A stretch of 64,000 nucleotides of DNA from Dickeya undicola (GCF_000784735.1 NZ_JSYG01000010.1:1-64000), one strand, 5' to 3'. Positions 1-8,124 are shown, counted from the first letter of the stretch. Translations and numbers: made by a program. The notes: generated by a model not told the origin, from the letters alone.

Positions 1-96
1 TCGATTTATTCAACAAAGCCATTTTTAGCATGTTACTCTCTTCTTTATCAGTGATTAAGGCGTTACATAAATCCTCTTTATTTTGATAAGCATTTA

Positions 97-576
97 TTAC
101 CATAACGATAATAATAAGGTGTGTTCCTGTATTTCTGACGGGATAAAACCCCAGTATTGGTAGAACGCTTTTGCCTCATCAGATAACGCATGTACCAATA
201 ACGCTTTGTTGCCTACTTGTTCTGCCACATTGCGGGAGCGGAGTACCGCATCTTTCAGAAGCCCGGCACCGATCCCCATGCGTTGATAACGTTCATCAAC
301 GGCCAATCGGCCAAGCACCAGAACAGGAATAGGGTCAGGCATATTGCGCCGGAATGCACCCGGCGCAACCTGACGTTGGATGCTACCCGAAGCGAGGGCA
401 TAGAACCCCACTACACGCTGTGTACCGGCTTCACACACCACGAAGGTGCGTGAAGCGCCCAGCGTCTGATTTTTTAACGCCTTGCGTTTCAGCCATTCAT
501 TCAATGACGGCTCGGAACAATGAAAATCCACAACCGCATGTTGAGGCAGCAATAATTCAGGTGCCGTTATTCCCAC
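97..576 (-). CDS. GNAT acetyltransferase toxin, TacT type
   Basis: A 159-residue GNAT-fold acetyltransferase of the TacT/AtaT toxin family, which acetylates the amino group of aminoacyl-tRNAs and stops translation. The acetyl-CoA loop is visible as QRMGIG at residues 98-103, after the strand LGRLAVDE, and the catalytic tyrosine is probably Tyr139 in AFYQYWGF. Length is usual for the family. Its start lies inside the end of the upstream DUF1778 antitoxin gene (10-base overlap), the usual antitoxin-first order, so translation is probably coupled. The antitoxin-toxin complex is expected to repress its own promoter. Target tRNA cannot be read from the sequence. Confidence 0.9.
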   Translation of the reverse strand: MGITAPELLLPQHAVVDFHCSEPSLNEWLKRKALKNQTLGASRTFVVCEAGTQRVVGFYALASGSIQRQVAPGAFRRNMPDPIPVLVLGRLAVDERYQRMGIGAGLLKDAVLRSRNVAEQVGNKALLVHALSDEAKAFYQYWGFIPSEIQEHTLLLSLW

Positions 577-839
577 GGAGATTTCCTGTTCAGTAATGCA
601 TTCACACGCGGATTATCTGTGACAGGTGATTCCAGCACCTGAATGAAAGCATCATATTGTTCATCATTGACCAGAAACAGCCGTTGATCCAACAACACAT
701 CCTCAGCCTCACGGCAGGCAGCATCAAGGATAAACTCTGTTCTTGATTTCGACAGCAATTTAGCGGCGACATCAATCAGCTCCCGCTGTGATGCTTTAGC
801 ACGAATATTAATCGGCATTTCTTTTGTCTCTGTTCGCAT
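567..839 (-). CDS. DUF1778 ribbon-helix-helix antitoxin, TacA type
   Basis: A 90-residue antitoxin partner of the GNAT toxin. DUF1778 proteins have an N-terminal ribbon-helix-helix DNA-binding part (here KEMPINIRAKASQRELIDVAA) and a C-terminal tail that wraps the toxin active site. I start it at the ATG at 839, preceded by a clear AGAGAGG ribosome-binding sequence. A longer reading from 911 adds 24 residues of non-family sequence. It overlaps the toxin gene by 10 bases, consistent with one operon autoregulated from just upstream of 840. Confidence 0.9.
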   Translation of the reverse strand: MRTETKEMPINIRAKASQRELIDVAAKLLSKSRTEFILDAACREAEDVLLDQRLFLVNDEQYDAFIQVLESPVTDNPRVNALLNRKSPWE

Positions 840-1125
840 CGTGACCTCTCTGTGTAGCGAATAGCTATACATCCAGTATAGTGAACGGTACAGAAAATAG
901 CCATACGCCATTTATGAACAACATTTTCGTCATCGCGGGGTTGGGTTAGGATCTGTTGCCCGGAATCGAACCGGAACGGATAAGAATTAATCTTATTGAG
1001 AAAATGACGTGATATAGCTCATTGAAAACATGGGCTAAAAATGAAGTGGGGGCATAAAAGGGGGCACCTAAATTAGATTGGTGAGTATTAAATCTTATTA
1101 TTCAATCAATTACATTATTTTGCGT

Positions 1126-1142
1126 GTCCGGCCTTCGCACCA
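1126..1142 (+). other. 3' end of a tRNA-Leu gene; probable att site
   Basis: The 17 bases GTCCGGCCTTCGCACCA match the end of the T arm, acceptor 3' strand and CCA of a leucine tRNA of the leuX kind (E. coli leuX ends GTCCGGCCTTCGGCACCA, one G longer). No matching D or anticodon arm lies upstream, so this is not a complete tRNA. A 3' tRNA fragment followed by the tRNA's usual terminator and then an integrase gene is the classic look of an attachment-site scar at the end of one island with a second element behind it. Confidence 0.65.
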
Positions 1143-1155
1143 AAATTCAAAAATC

Positions 1156-1180
1156 AAGCCACCTTCGGGTGGCTTTTTTT
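1156..1180 (+). terminator. Rho-independent terminator after the tRNA-Leu fragment
   Basis: An 8-bp perfect stem AAGCCACC / GGTGGCTT with a TTCG loop (1156-1175), followed by a T run to 1180. It sits 14 bases after the CCA, where a tRNA terminator would be, so it was probably carried with the tRNA end. Confidence 0.85.
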
Positions 1181-1361
1181 GTGTCCGCTATCGTCCACTG
1201 ACTTCCATATATAGTTGTTAAATAAAGATTTAATCTAATTTTATTGTCTGTGTGGATTGTGCATTTTTTCCACAACGGTCTTTTTGCATCCGTTGACATC
1301 CAGATTATTTGGGGGTCAAGATAAGGGTCAATTCGCTTCGATTATGAGTTGACCCCCAATT

Positions 1362-2196
1362 ATGGCTCTGACTCACGTTGTTGCTCGTACCGCTTAAAGC
1401 CGTGGAGCAAAACGGCCATCTTGATTTGGCGTCGCGGCTACGCCAGCGCGTTACCGACATCATGCGTTACGCGGTACAAAATGACCTGATCGAGCGTAAC
1501 CCGGCGCAAGATCTCACCGGGGCGATAGCCGCGCCAAAGGCGACGCATCGGCCAGCCTTGAAGCTCGATAAACTGCCTGACTTTCTGGCACGGATTGAAC
1601 GCTACAAAGGGCGAGCGTTAACCCGACTGGCTTTAAAACTTACCTTGTGCGTTTTCATCCGTTCCAGTGAGCTACGCTTTGCCCGTTGGCCGGAAATCGA
1701 CTTTAAACGCGCGATGTGGACGATACCACCCGAACGTGAAGCCATTCCCGGCGTGAAACACTCACAGCGTGGCGCAAAGATGCGCTCTGAACATTTGGTG
1801 CCGTTATCCCGACAGGCTTTAGCACTGCTGGAAGAGATTAAGGCCATCAGTGGCGTTCACGAACTGATCTTCCCCGGCGACCATCGACCAACCAAACCGA
1901 TGAGTGAAAACACCATCAACAGTGCATTGCGAACAATGGGCTATGACACCACCACCGAAGTATGCGGACACGGCTTCCGTACTATGGCCTGTAGCGCGTT
2001 AGTTGAGTCTGGTCAGTGGTCGCGGGATGCCGTAGAGCGGCAAATGAGCCATCAGGAGCGCAATGGCGTCCGTGCTGCGTATATTCACAACGCCGAACAT
2101 CTTGAAGAGCGCAAGCTGATGCTGCAATGGTGGACGGATTATCTGGATGCCAACCGGGAAGAGCATGTTGTGCCGTATGAGTTTAAGAATATTTGA
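1362..2196 (+). pseudogene. P4-type tyrosine integrase with internal deletion
   Basis: Remnant of a P4/CP4-57-type tyrosine recombinase. An intact catalytic domain of 272 codons runs from 1378: Arg95 (IRSSELRFARW), Lys135, His198-x-x-Arg201 (GHGFR), His225 and nucleophile Tyr235 are all present. The SAM-like and arm-binding N-terminal parts (roughly 100-130 residues) are missing. The usual start survives upstream as ATG GCT CTG ACT at 1362 (Met-Ala-Leu-Thr, common in this family), but it joins the catalytic part out of frame. An internal deletion with a frameshift explains this better than a new start. It is probably inactive, leaving the element fixed in place. Confidence 0.85.
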
Positions 2197-2264
2197 TTCA
2201 TTAGAGAGTTGGCGATGTTGATGCTGGGCGTATCCTGCGTCGAAGGTGTGTCTATTAAGTTCCG

Positions 2265-2299
2265 CACCAGCCCCCTTTTTGTGGGGGCTGGTGCTCATT
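2265..2299 (+). terminator. Hairpin terminator after the integrase remnant
   Basis: An 11-bp perfect stem CACCAGCCCCC (2265-2275) / GGGGGCTGGTG (2283-2293), followed by CTCATTTTT. It is strong in the plus direction and would end integrase transcription. Confidence 0.75.
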
Positions 2300-2444
2300 T
2301 TTCTTATGTGATGATTTTTTCTGAGGATCTCTATACTCAAGTATTATTTCTGCCAGTTAGTCAGAAATAATAAGCTTGGATGTGTAGTACCGATGCCAAC
2401 CGACAAGCCAGTGCAAAATCCGGCTTATGAACACTGCGCCAATC

Positions 2445-2729
2445 TTAACCCAGTGACAGCTTAAGTTGCATTCCGCAAGCAGCGGCATATCGTTGTAAGG
2501 TTGAGATACTGGCACTGGAAACATTTCTCTCAAGGCGGCTTACGGCGGGTTGGCTCACACCCATGCGAGCGGCGATCTCTGTACTTGTCAGACCTGACCT
2601 GGACTTCATTTCGATCAGAACAGCGCGAAGCGCTTCTTCTTGAGTTTCGTCCTCATACGCTTTTTTAACTTCAGGATGAGAAAGCGCTTTCGCTTTAACA
2701 TCAGAAAATCGGATACCTTTAACTGCCAT
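2445..2729 (-). CDS. XRE-family antitoxin, HigA-like
   Basis: A 94-residue helix-turn-helix protein. The XRE DNA-binding motif is LTSTEIAARMGVSQPAVSRLE at about residues 47-67, preceded by a leader typical of antitoxins of RelE/HigB-type toxins. The gene follows the toxin gene and overlaps it by 11 bases: toxin-first order, as in higBA. It probably neutralises the toxin and represses the operon promoter just upstream of 3039. Subfamily assignment is by order and motif only. Confidence 0.88.
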   Translation of the reverse strand: MAVKGIRFSDVKAKALSHPEVKKAYEDETQEEALRAVLIEMKSRSGLTSTEIAARMGVSQPAVSRLERNVSSASISTLQRYAAACGMQLKLSLG

Positions 2730-3039
2730 CTTTCAATTCCTCCCATCTTGACTTTGCCAGCGCTATTTCAGCTTTCGGGGTCTTAGGGGTTTTCTTGATG
2801 AATGTCCTTAAAATATAGATCTTACGTCCTTTGGCGTAAGCAAAAAACGTTCTGCTGATGTCTTTTCTACCAACCCGCAGCTCAAACAATCCATCTTCAA
2901 TGATGTCCGTGTCTGGATATCTTAGCTCGGGCCCTTTAGCTTCAAGCTTTTCCAGCCCTTTAAGCGCCTTTGCCTGCATAACAGGTTCGAGGTCATAAAT
3001 TTCGCTTGCAGCTTCGGGGTGAAAAATCAATTCATACAT
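2719..3039 (-). CDS. HigB/RelE-superfamily toxin
   Basis: A 106-residue basic protein of the phage-derived Gp49-like/HigB family. Such toxins are mRNA interferases, mostly ribosome-dependent. Seen here: the N-terminal MYELIFHPEAASEI strand-helix, GLFELRVGRKDISRTFFAYAKGRKIYILRTFIKKT with the conserved core strands and Arg/Lys cluster, and a basic C-terminal helix. It is followed with an 11-base overlap by the XRE antitoxin. The gene lies in the island debris between the integrase remnant and the hipA remnant. Confidence 0.88.
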   Translation of the reverse strand: MYELIFHPEAASEIYDLEPVMQAKALKGLEKLEAKGPELRYPDTDIIEDGLFELRVGRKDISRTFFAYAKGRKIYILRTFIKKTPKTPKAEIALAKSRWEELKDGS

Positions 3040-3186
3040 GTCAGTCCCCTTATCCTTGGAAAATTATAACCTATGGATTATAATAACTCAAATGTTATAT
3101 TGGGTGTGGGAAAGACCAAAACATCCTCTGCCGGAGTAAGTCATGAGTAAACAAGCCCCGACCTTTCCCTAATGCCAGTCAGTTAA

Positions 3187-3726
3187 GCCACTGACTTAGC
3201 GGGATACTTACAATTAAATTATCGCCCGCTTTCTGAAGCTGAAATCGCCGCTATATTGCGTAATACAACAGCGGCATTGTTGCCAGGTCGGCAGGATGAT
3301 ACTGACGATTTGCGTTTATCGATTGCCGGTGCGCAGGAAAAAACGGCTTTACTCTGGCATGAAGGACAATGGTGCTTGCCAGAAGGTAGTACCCCAACGA
3401 CGCATATTTTCAAGTTACCACTTGGGCTAGTGGGTAATATGCAAGCGGATAAACCAGATCCCTTGGCAGAAGTGCAAACTGGCAATGGCCGTTCGCGGTA
3501 GCAGTCATTATTACCACCTGTACAAAATTCAGCGGCGGCATTGGATCAAACAAGGGGAATTAACCGGTCTGGGCAGACTACAGGTTGAATCCATGATGGA
3601 TGAATTATATCCCAAACACCTGAGGTTATTGAACGTGTATCTGCGCTGCTGCCAGCGTCATTTCCACCAGCGCTTGCGGAATATATTTTTGCTGGTATAC
3701 GGCAACAGTGTGGTCGGTTACCGTAA
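3187..3726 (+). pseudogene. hipA: hipA-type toxin kinase remnant
   Basis: Broken gene for a HipA Ser/Thr kinase toxin. Codons from 3187 to about 3483 read as HipA, including the conserved SIAGAQEKTALLW...GSTPTTHIFKLP region. The protein is then cut and resumes in the next frame at 3485 with the late-domain text IQRRHWIKQGELTGLG...MMDELYPKH. A one-base loss near 3619 shifts it back for the C-terminal end (PEVIERVSALLPASFPPALAE), which stops at 3726. The N-terminus and about 150-200 residues of the catalytic core, with the activation and Mg sites, are gone. No hipB is seen. It is surely non-functional. Confidence 0.85.
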
Positions 3727-3885
3727 CGTTCCGGGTTCTTTTGTTGTGTGTTGTCGCTGGGTGAAAACGCATAATAGCGGTGGCATAGTTGTCATCAAAT
3801 CGATGACAAAATGAATACGTGTGAAGGCATTTAACATGTGGCAGTGAGTTAGCACGTGGGGAGCTGTTGATGAGGATAACCCTGT

Positions 3886-5274
3886 ATGGCCAGTGAGTTA
3901 ACGAAAAAGCAGCTTGCTGCGTTGAACGATCTCAGCCGAGACACACTGCTGGATATTGTGCAGACGTTGGTCCGCGAATATAAACCGGCGCGCGATACGC
4001 TGGTCAACGGCTGGTTGTCTGCGCCGGATGATGTGCTAAAACGCCTTGAAAAAGCCTATGATCGTGAGGCGAATGGTCGGCATTTTTATGATTACTACGA
4101 AGCTGATGGTTTTTTTGCCTCTCTGGAACGGGATATCGTGCTGCCGCTCGGCAAACTGATTCCTAACCATTTTTTGCGTGTTGAAGCGTTGGCCGCACGC
4201 ATGATTCTCGATTTTGAACACCTGTCGCAGCAGGTGGATACCTCCAGCGGGAGCTGGATGGCGTATCTTTCCGCGTTGTTTGAGGTGTGGATGGCGTCGC
4301 TGGCGCAGCAAAAAGAGGCGTCGCCAGCGGTGATCGCCGGGAAGATCTACGCGGTAGCGATGGAAGATCAGTGGTTTGTGTTCGAGCGGTTGGCTGACTG
4401 GCGCAGCGAACTGGGCACTGAAACGTTACGAGCCTTGCGCGATTTACTGCTAAACGATGGGCATGTTGGTGAAGCCTTTACCCTCTGCCTGGCTATCCGC
4501 GATGTGGCGGGGGCCAAGGCGCTGTTCGAGCGAGGCGGCATCAATGATGTGAATGCTGTGCTGCAACTGTGCTCGCTGTTGATGGATGAACTTCGCACAC
4601 CGGAGGCGATCACCATTCTTCAGGCATTGCAGCGAGACACGCGGGAGTGGATGCTGCCTAAAAAAGAGTGGGCTACCTTGCTGGTCAATGCGTTACTGGA
4701 AGAAGGGCGGAAAGAGGAGGCGCGTCAGGTGGCGGAAGACACATTCCGAAAAGTGCCGGATGCCTGCTTCTGGCGGTTGTTCCTGAAATCAGGCGGTGAT
4801 GCTGAACGGGACTTTTCACGTTTTCTGACCACGGCCATTGCGTTTGGGTTTGAACATACCGTGCAGTTTCTGTCGGACCTTGAACGGTATGCGCTGGTGA
4901 ATGCTCTGATTACCGGGAAAAGTGAATATTCTCTTGTATTACCGGATGGTATTCAGGGCTCTTTCTGGCGCACGCTGTCGTCCACGTTGAAAAAACACGG
5001 TTTTTATTCTGGTGCGATTCTCTTGCGGCGTCGGCTGGCGGAGTCGTCTATCAGCACTGCAAGCAGCCGGTATTATTCGTCAGCTGCATCGGATGCTAAA
5101 CAGGCGATTGACTACGCTCGTGCGGCTGGTGAAGCAGGCTGGCGGGAAGAAACGCTGGGCTGGTTGCAGGCGCTGCACCGCGAACATTTTCGCAAATACG
5201 CGCTGTGGAAGGTCATGCAGGAGAAGATCGGCGGTTTACAGGTGACGAAGCAAGGCGTCACGCTGGCGGGGTAA
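3886..5274 (+). CDS. DUF6880-like alpha-helical protein
   Basis: A 462-residue soluble protein with no signal peptide or membrane segment. It looks all-alpha, with TPR/HEAT-like helical repeats in the middle (for example GHVGEAFTLCLAIRDVAGAKALFER and EWATLLVNALLEEGRKEEARQVAE). The C-terminal part, with LRRRLAESSI...YYSSAASD and a final YARAAGE...HREHFRKYALW stretch, resembles the DUF6880 family, whose function is unknown. It stands alone on the plus strand beside the TA/hipA debris with normal codon use. The ATG at 3886 is used; the upstream sequence AGGATAACCCTGT gives a modest ribosome-binding site. The family call is from memory of the motif pattern. Confidence 0.75.
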   Translation: MASELTKKQLAALNDLSRDTLLDIVQTLVREYKPARDTLVNGWLSAPDDVLKRLEKAYDREANGRHFYDYYEADGFFASLERDIVLPLGKLIPNHFLRVEALAARMILDFEHLSQQVDTSSGSWMAYLSALFEVWMASLAQQKEASPAVIAGKIYAVAMEDQWFVFERLADWRSELGTETLRALRDLLLNDGHVGEAFTLCLAIRDVAGAKALFERGGINDVNAVLQLCSLLMDELRTPEAITILQALQRDTREWMLPKKEWATLLVNALLEEGRKEEARQVAEDTFRKVPDACFWRLFLKSGGDAERDFSRFLTTAIAFGFEHTVQFLSDLERYALVNALITGKSEYSLVLPDGIQGSFWRTLSSTLKKHGFYSGAILLRRRLAESSISTASSRYYSSAASDAKQAIDYARAAGEAGWREETLGWLQALHREHFRKYALWKVMQEKIGGLQVTKQGVTLAG

Positions 5275-5294
5275 ATTGCCGGAGCGATGATGCA

Positions 5295-5323
5295 GGGTGA
5301 GGCTCCCGTCTGGAGTCTCACCC
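5295..5323 (+). terminator. Possible hairpin terminator after the DUF6880-like gene
   Basis: Stem GGGTGAG (5295-5301) / CTCACCC (5317-5323) with an inner CTCC/GGAG pairing. It lies 20 bases after the stop codon. There is no T run, so it may be a transcript-end stabiliser rather than a true terminator. Confidence 0.4.
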
Positions 5324-5416
5324 GCGTATCCTGGCTCGACGGCGTGGCATATCACCAAGACACCGCTGTGACATGCGGCGCACGGCGGCAAGCCATGATG
5401 CTGAACAGCTGGTTTG

Positions 5417-5454
5417 TTAAATCACACAGCGTTAAATCATATCGTTTTAAATCA
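5417..5454. repeat. Three 15-base-period repeats carrying stop codons
   Basis: TTAAATCA occurs at 5417, 5432 and 5447, exactly 15 bases apart, with partly matching spacers (CACAGCG, TATCGTT, CATACAGCG). On the minus strand each copy reads TGATTTAA, which holds TGA and TAA. The last copy contains the stop codon of the neighbouring minus-strand gene, so the stop is followed by two further copies. Confidence 0.6.
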
Positions 5455-5785
5455 CATACAGCGGTATTGCTTCATCTGCATGAGGCACCGTTCGTGTATG
5501 GCGTTCCGCCTGTTCGCAGATTTCCAGCAGCGCCGGGATCAGGTGCGCGGCGGCATTCAGGCTGGCACCCAACTGGTAGCGTTGTTCGGGTTCGATGTTG
5601 GCACCGCTTTGTAATCGGTCGCCAAGTTCGTTAAGCCCGTGGCATAGCCCGGCGACGGATTCCGCAGCGATAGCGCCGAGGTCACACAGTTGACCTTCAT
5701 CAAGCTGATAGAACGGCAGGCTGGCGATCAGGTCGCGGAAAATAGTGATGCTGTTGTCAGTGGGTGTGGCGTGGGTGTCCGTCAT
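5447..5785 (-). CDS. Small hypothetical protein, helical
   Basis: A 112-residue acidic, helix-rich protein without signal peptide or membrane segment: TIFRDLIASLPFYQLDEGQLCDLGAIAAESVAGLCHGLNELGDRLQSG, then a second helical half. I start it at the ATG at 5785 (MTDTHAT), preceded by GGAAGA at a usual distance; a start at 5800 would add five residues. I do not recognise the family. The paired-helix pattern resembles small DUF3077-like proteins found near mobile elements, but that is a guess. It is a single gene, convergent with the DUF6880-like gene. Confidence 0.6.
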   Translation of the reverse strand: MTDTHATPTDNSITIFRDLIASLPFYQLDEGQLCDLGAIAAESVAGLCHGLNELGDRLQSGANIEPEQRYQLGASLNAAAHLIPALLEICEQAERHTRTVPHADEAIPLYVI

Positions 5786-5838
5786 GGTTAAGTCTTCCAT
5801 TGCTAGATAGTTATGTCATCACGCCTTCAGGTTCCAAA

Positions 5839-6094
5839 CTAAAGGTGTGACCCAGACAGGGTTGGAACACCGGATCTAGCGACCGGCCAACCTTGCGGTT
5901 GCCCTGCCTGAGCCACGGATAATGAGTGTGCACGCAGCTCCTGAAAAAACAAAGCGTTTTCCAGTTCTAGATATTCGGGGTTCCACGCCCGGCTGCGGAT
6001 GTTGCCGCAGCACAGACACTCTATGCCAGCGGCCAACCGGGTGAAAGAGACTGGATGGATTTACAGTGAATTTGCGATGCATTTTGGAATGCAC
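5839..6094 (-). pseudogene. Ash/Icd-like prophage small ORF remnant
   Basis: Two overlapping minus-strand reading frames (5839-6036 and 5876-6094) share the wording of small proteins annotated in enterobacterial prophages and P4-like elements as ash-family or Icd-like division-inhibitor proteins: FFQELRAHSLSVAQAGQPQGWPV...PTLSGSHL in one frame, and QPGVEPRISRTGKRFVFSGA in the other. Such loci often show both frames open. With no phage genes around, it is probably a leftover. Which frame, if either, is translated cannot be decided. The AT-rich stretch 6095-6356 that follows holds no gene; it contains the promoter of the next one. Confidence 0.5.
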
Positions 6095-6356
6095 CTCGCA
6101 AAACGGGTGGTGATATCCCTGAAAAATTTATTTCTATTTATGCTTTGGTATCAATTTAATGACACAGTAGAGAATTTAACTTAACGTTAAGGTGAAATTG
6201 CTACAAAAATAGAGCGCTTTTTTTCAATTCGATTAATCATGGATGAATTTTTTATTAATTTCAGTCGTCTGCTATTTTTTGTCTTTATTGATATTCTATT
6301 GTGGTGTAATAAATAATTAAAAATAATCTTAGGTGTTAATTGATTGAGGAAATAGC

Positions 6357-6989
6357 ATGATTAATGTTGATGTATTTGACCGGGTTCGCATACAGAATGG
6401 TTTTTTAACCATCAGTAAACTTGTTGAACTTTGCGATAAAGGGAACATAATCTATGATCTGTTCTCTGTTTTAATATCTGAAAATACAAAAATCGGTACG
6501 GGAAATATATTCTATTCGAATGTTATTGTTTCTGTTTCAAACGGACATACCCTTAAGATTGGTGATAAAAATGTTTTTTACAGTAATACGGTAATTGAAG
6601 CATCGGCAGGGGATATTTTTGTAGGTTCTGAAAATCAGTTTGGTGAAGGTGGCGTTACTATTAAAGCAAACCGGGCGGGGGCAAGTATAGAAATAGGGAG
6701 TTATGGCCGCTATTTGGGTGGCGCATCCATCTTCGGTACTTGTTTACTTGAGTCAGGGAGTCAAATTTTGGGGCAGATCACCGTTGACAGTTGCCATCTC
6801 CAGAATGGAGGGGGATGGCGTGAGCCGAATCCAGATAACAGAGGCGGGCTTCTCAAAGGATACGGTATTGCAAGGAATGTAACCGTAGAAAAAGGTCGAG
6901 TGATTAATGGTGCAGGTTCCTTTGATGAATCGATGTTAGAGCTACAGTCATCGTATCATCCGGCTGCTAAATCTGCCGTAAATAAATAA
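6357..6989 (+). CDS. Left-handed beta-helix (hexapeptide-repeat-like) protein
   Basis: A 210-residue protein made largely of hexapeptide-like turns (ENTKIGTGNIFYSNVIV, LKIGDKNVFYSNTVIE, IFVGSENQFGEGGVTI, IEIGSYGRYLGGASI). This pattern folds as a left-handed beta-helix, as in gamma-carbonic anhydrase-like and acyltransferase trimer subunits. I see no catalytic histidine set of a known transferase, so function is open. An AT-rich promoter region precedes it and GAGGAAATAGC gives a good ribosome-binding site. Codon use and base composition are more AT-rich than the downstream core, suggesting transfer. Confidence 0.65.
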   Translation: MINVDVFDRVRIQNGFLTISKLVELCDKGNIIYDLFSVLISENTKIGTGNIFYSNVIVSVSNGHTLKIGDKNVFYSNTVIEASAGDIFVGSENQFGEGGVTIKANRAGASIEIGSYGRYLGGASIFGTCLLESGSQILGQITVDSCHLQNGGGWREPNPDNRGGLLKGYGIARNVTVEKGRVINGAGSFDESMLELQSSYHPAAKSAVNK

Positions 6990-7122
6990 GGCAGGGTGAT
7001 TAATTTGGCATAGCAAATCTTACCGAAATCCCCATTCCTCCCTATTTTTCCCTATTTGCCGCGGTGGGGATTTTTCCGCGCCGAATTATGGTGTGAAGAC
7101 ATTTATCTGTCGGGGAAACACC

Positions 7123-7923
7123 ATGAAAGGCTACCATTTGAAAGATCAGCATCGCCGGAAATCCTGGGTGCGTGATACCAACACTGATGCGGAAGCATTG
7201 TCGCTTAACTATCTGCCTGAATTGCTAAACGCACTGGGGTTGGCGATGCCGGTGCCGCCGTCGGTGATTACCCGCGACATTGAGGGGGAAACTTTTTTCG
7301 ATATTCTCTACCGGTGTGATTTCAACGCCCGGCAAAACATCCACCAGATTGAGAAGGTTTTCTCAGTAAAAGAAGAATTTACGCCGGAGTGGGTGCCCGG
7401 TGCTGATTTGGCGCTACCGGTGATCGCCCAGGAAGACCACGTATTACCAGATAAACATTACCTGCTGCTGGGGCTGGATTTGTTTGCTGCCGTTGAGCAA
7501 GGGGAGATCTGCCTCTCGCCGCAGGGGTGGGGCGATAATCATCTGACGGGGAAAGATATGTCGGCAAGCGAGTTTCTGGAATTGAAACCACGGCCGACCT
7601 GTCTCTATGCGGGGGTATTGCATGGTCATCATGGTCAAGCTCTGTCGCCGCCGCAATTGTTGGGCTGGCTTGAGCGGATGCGGCAGGCGCACGGTCATCC
7701 GTCTTCGACGATGGTGGTGTTGGCGCCGGTGGCGGAGGCGCACGGTTTTTCCGGTTGGTTTGGTTTATATCAGCGTAAGAATGGCGCGGGCAGTGTATTA
7801 CAGTGGCAAAGCCTGGCGTCGTTAGTGAAAGACGTTCATTTCTGGGAAGCGATGAAGGAAACCGGGCTGGCGCACAATGTGTATGTCAGCGGCATGGGCA
7901 CCAATACCGCTTATCCACAGTAA
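7123..7923 (+). CDS. Hypothetical cytoplasmic protein
   Basis: A 266-residue protein with no signal peptide or membrane helix. I do not recognise the family. Seen: a charged N-terminus (MKGYHLKDQHRRKSWVRD), an aromatic-rich middle, and a glycine-rich end (AHNVYVSGMGTNTAYP). The ATG at 7123 has a GGGGA ribosome-binding sequence; a GTG at 7093 would add ten residues without one. It follows the beta-helix gene by 133 bases on the same strand, but its composition is richer in G+C, so the two need not be related. Confidence 0.6.
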   Translation: MKGYHLKDQHRRKSWVRDTNTDAEALSLNYLPELLNALGLAMPVPPSVITRDIEGETFFDILYRCDFNARQNIHQIEKVFSVKEEFTPEWVPGADLALPVIAQEDHVLPDKHYLLLGLDLFAAVEQGEICLSPQGWGDNHLTGKDMSASEFLELKPRPTCLYAGVLHGHHGQALSPPQLLGWLERMRQAHGHPSSTMVVLAPVAEAHGFSGWFGLYQRKNGAGSVLQWQSLASLVKDVHFWEAMKETGLAHNVYVSGMGTNTAYPQ

Positions 7924-8104
7924 CGCGCGTTTCCGCGTTCTCCCAGCCTCTTATCATGATTCAGGTTGTCCTATTCCCGGCCCAGGGACGACAGCGCGGC
8001 TGGCTCGTCGCGTCAGCGGCGATGATCGCCTCGCTGGGAATGATATGGAAGACGCTGTAAGTGTCACCATGTAGGAAGTGGGGGCCACGTTTTCGGGATA
8101 TCAG

Positions 8105-8124
8105 AGCGGGAGTGACCTCCCGCT
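8105..8124 (-). terminator. Hairpin after the LysE-family gene
   Basis: Perfect 8-bp stem AGCGGGAG / CTCCCGCT with a 4-base loop, just past the stop codon of the minus-strand exporter gene. The T content downstream is low, so it is a weak terminator or a 3' stabiliser. Confidence 0.5.

Larger units (their letters stand above)
840..1361. other. Non-coding junction between two integrated elements
   Basis: About 520 bases without a credible gene. It holds the presumed promoter of the TA pair, a minus-strand tRNA T-arm-like fragment at 959-975 (5 + 7 + 5 pattern), the 3' end of a tRNA-Leu gene at 1126-1142, a strong hairpin terminator, and a 9-base perfect inverted repeat (GGGGGTCAA at 1311-1319, TTGACCCCC at 1349-1357) just before the old integrase start codon. 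The composition and the junk tRNA pieces fit repeated integration events. Confidence 0.6.

Noticed and set aside
1-31. Possible minus-strand gene start (ATG at 31 with GAGAG upstream) running off the left edge
   Set aside because: Only ten codons are visible, not enough to support a gene.
5417-5454. CRISPR array
   Set aside because: Repeat unit of 8 bases with a 15-base period is far too short, and no cas genes are present in the window.
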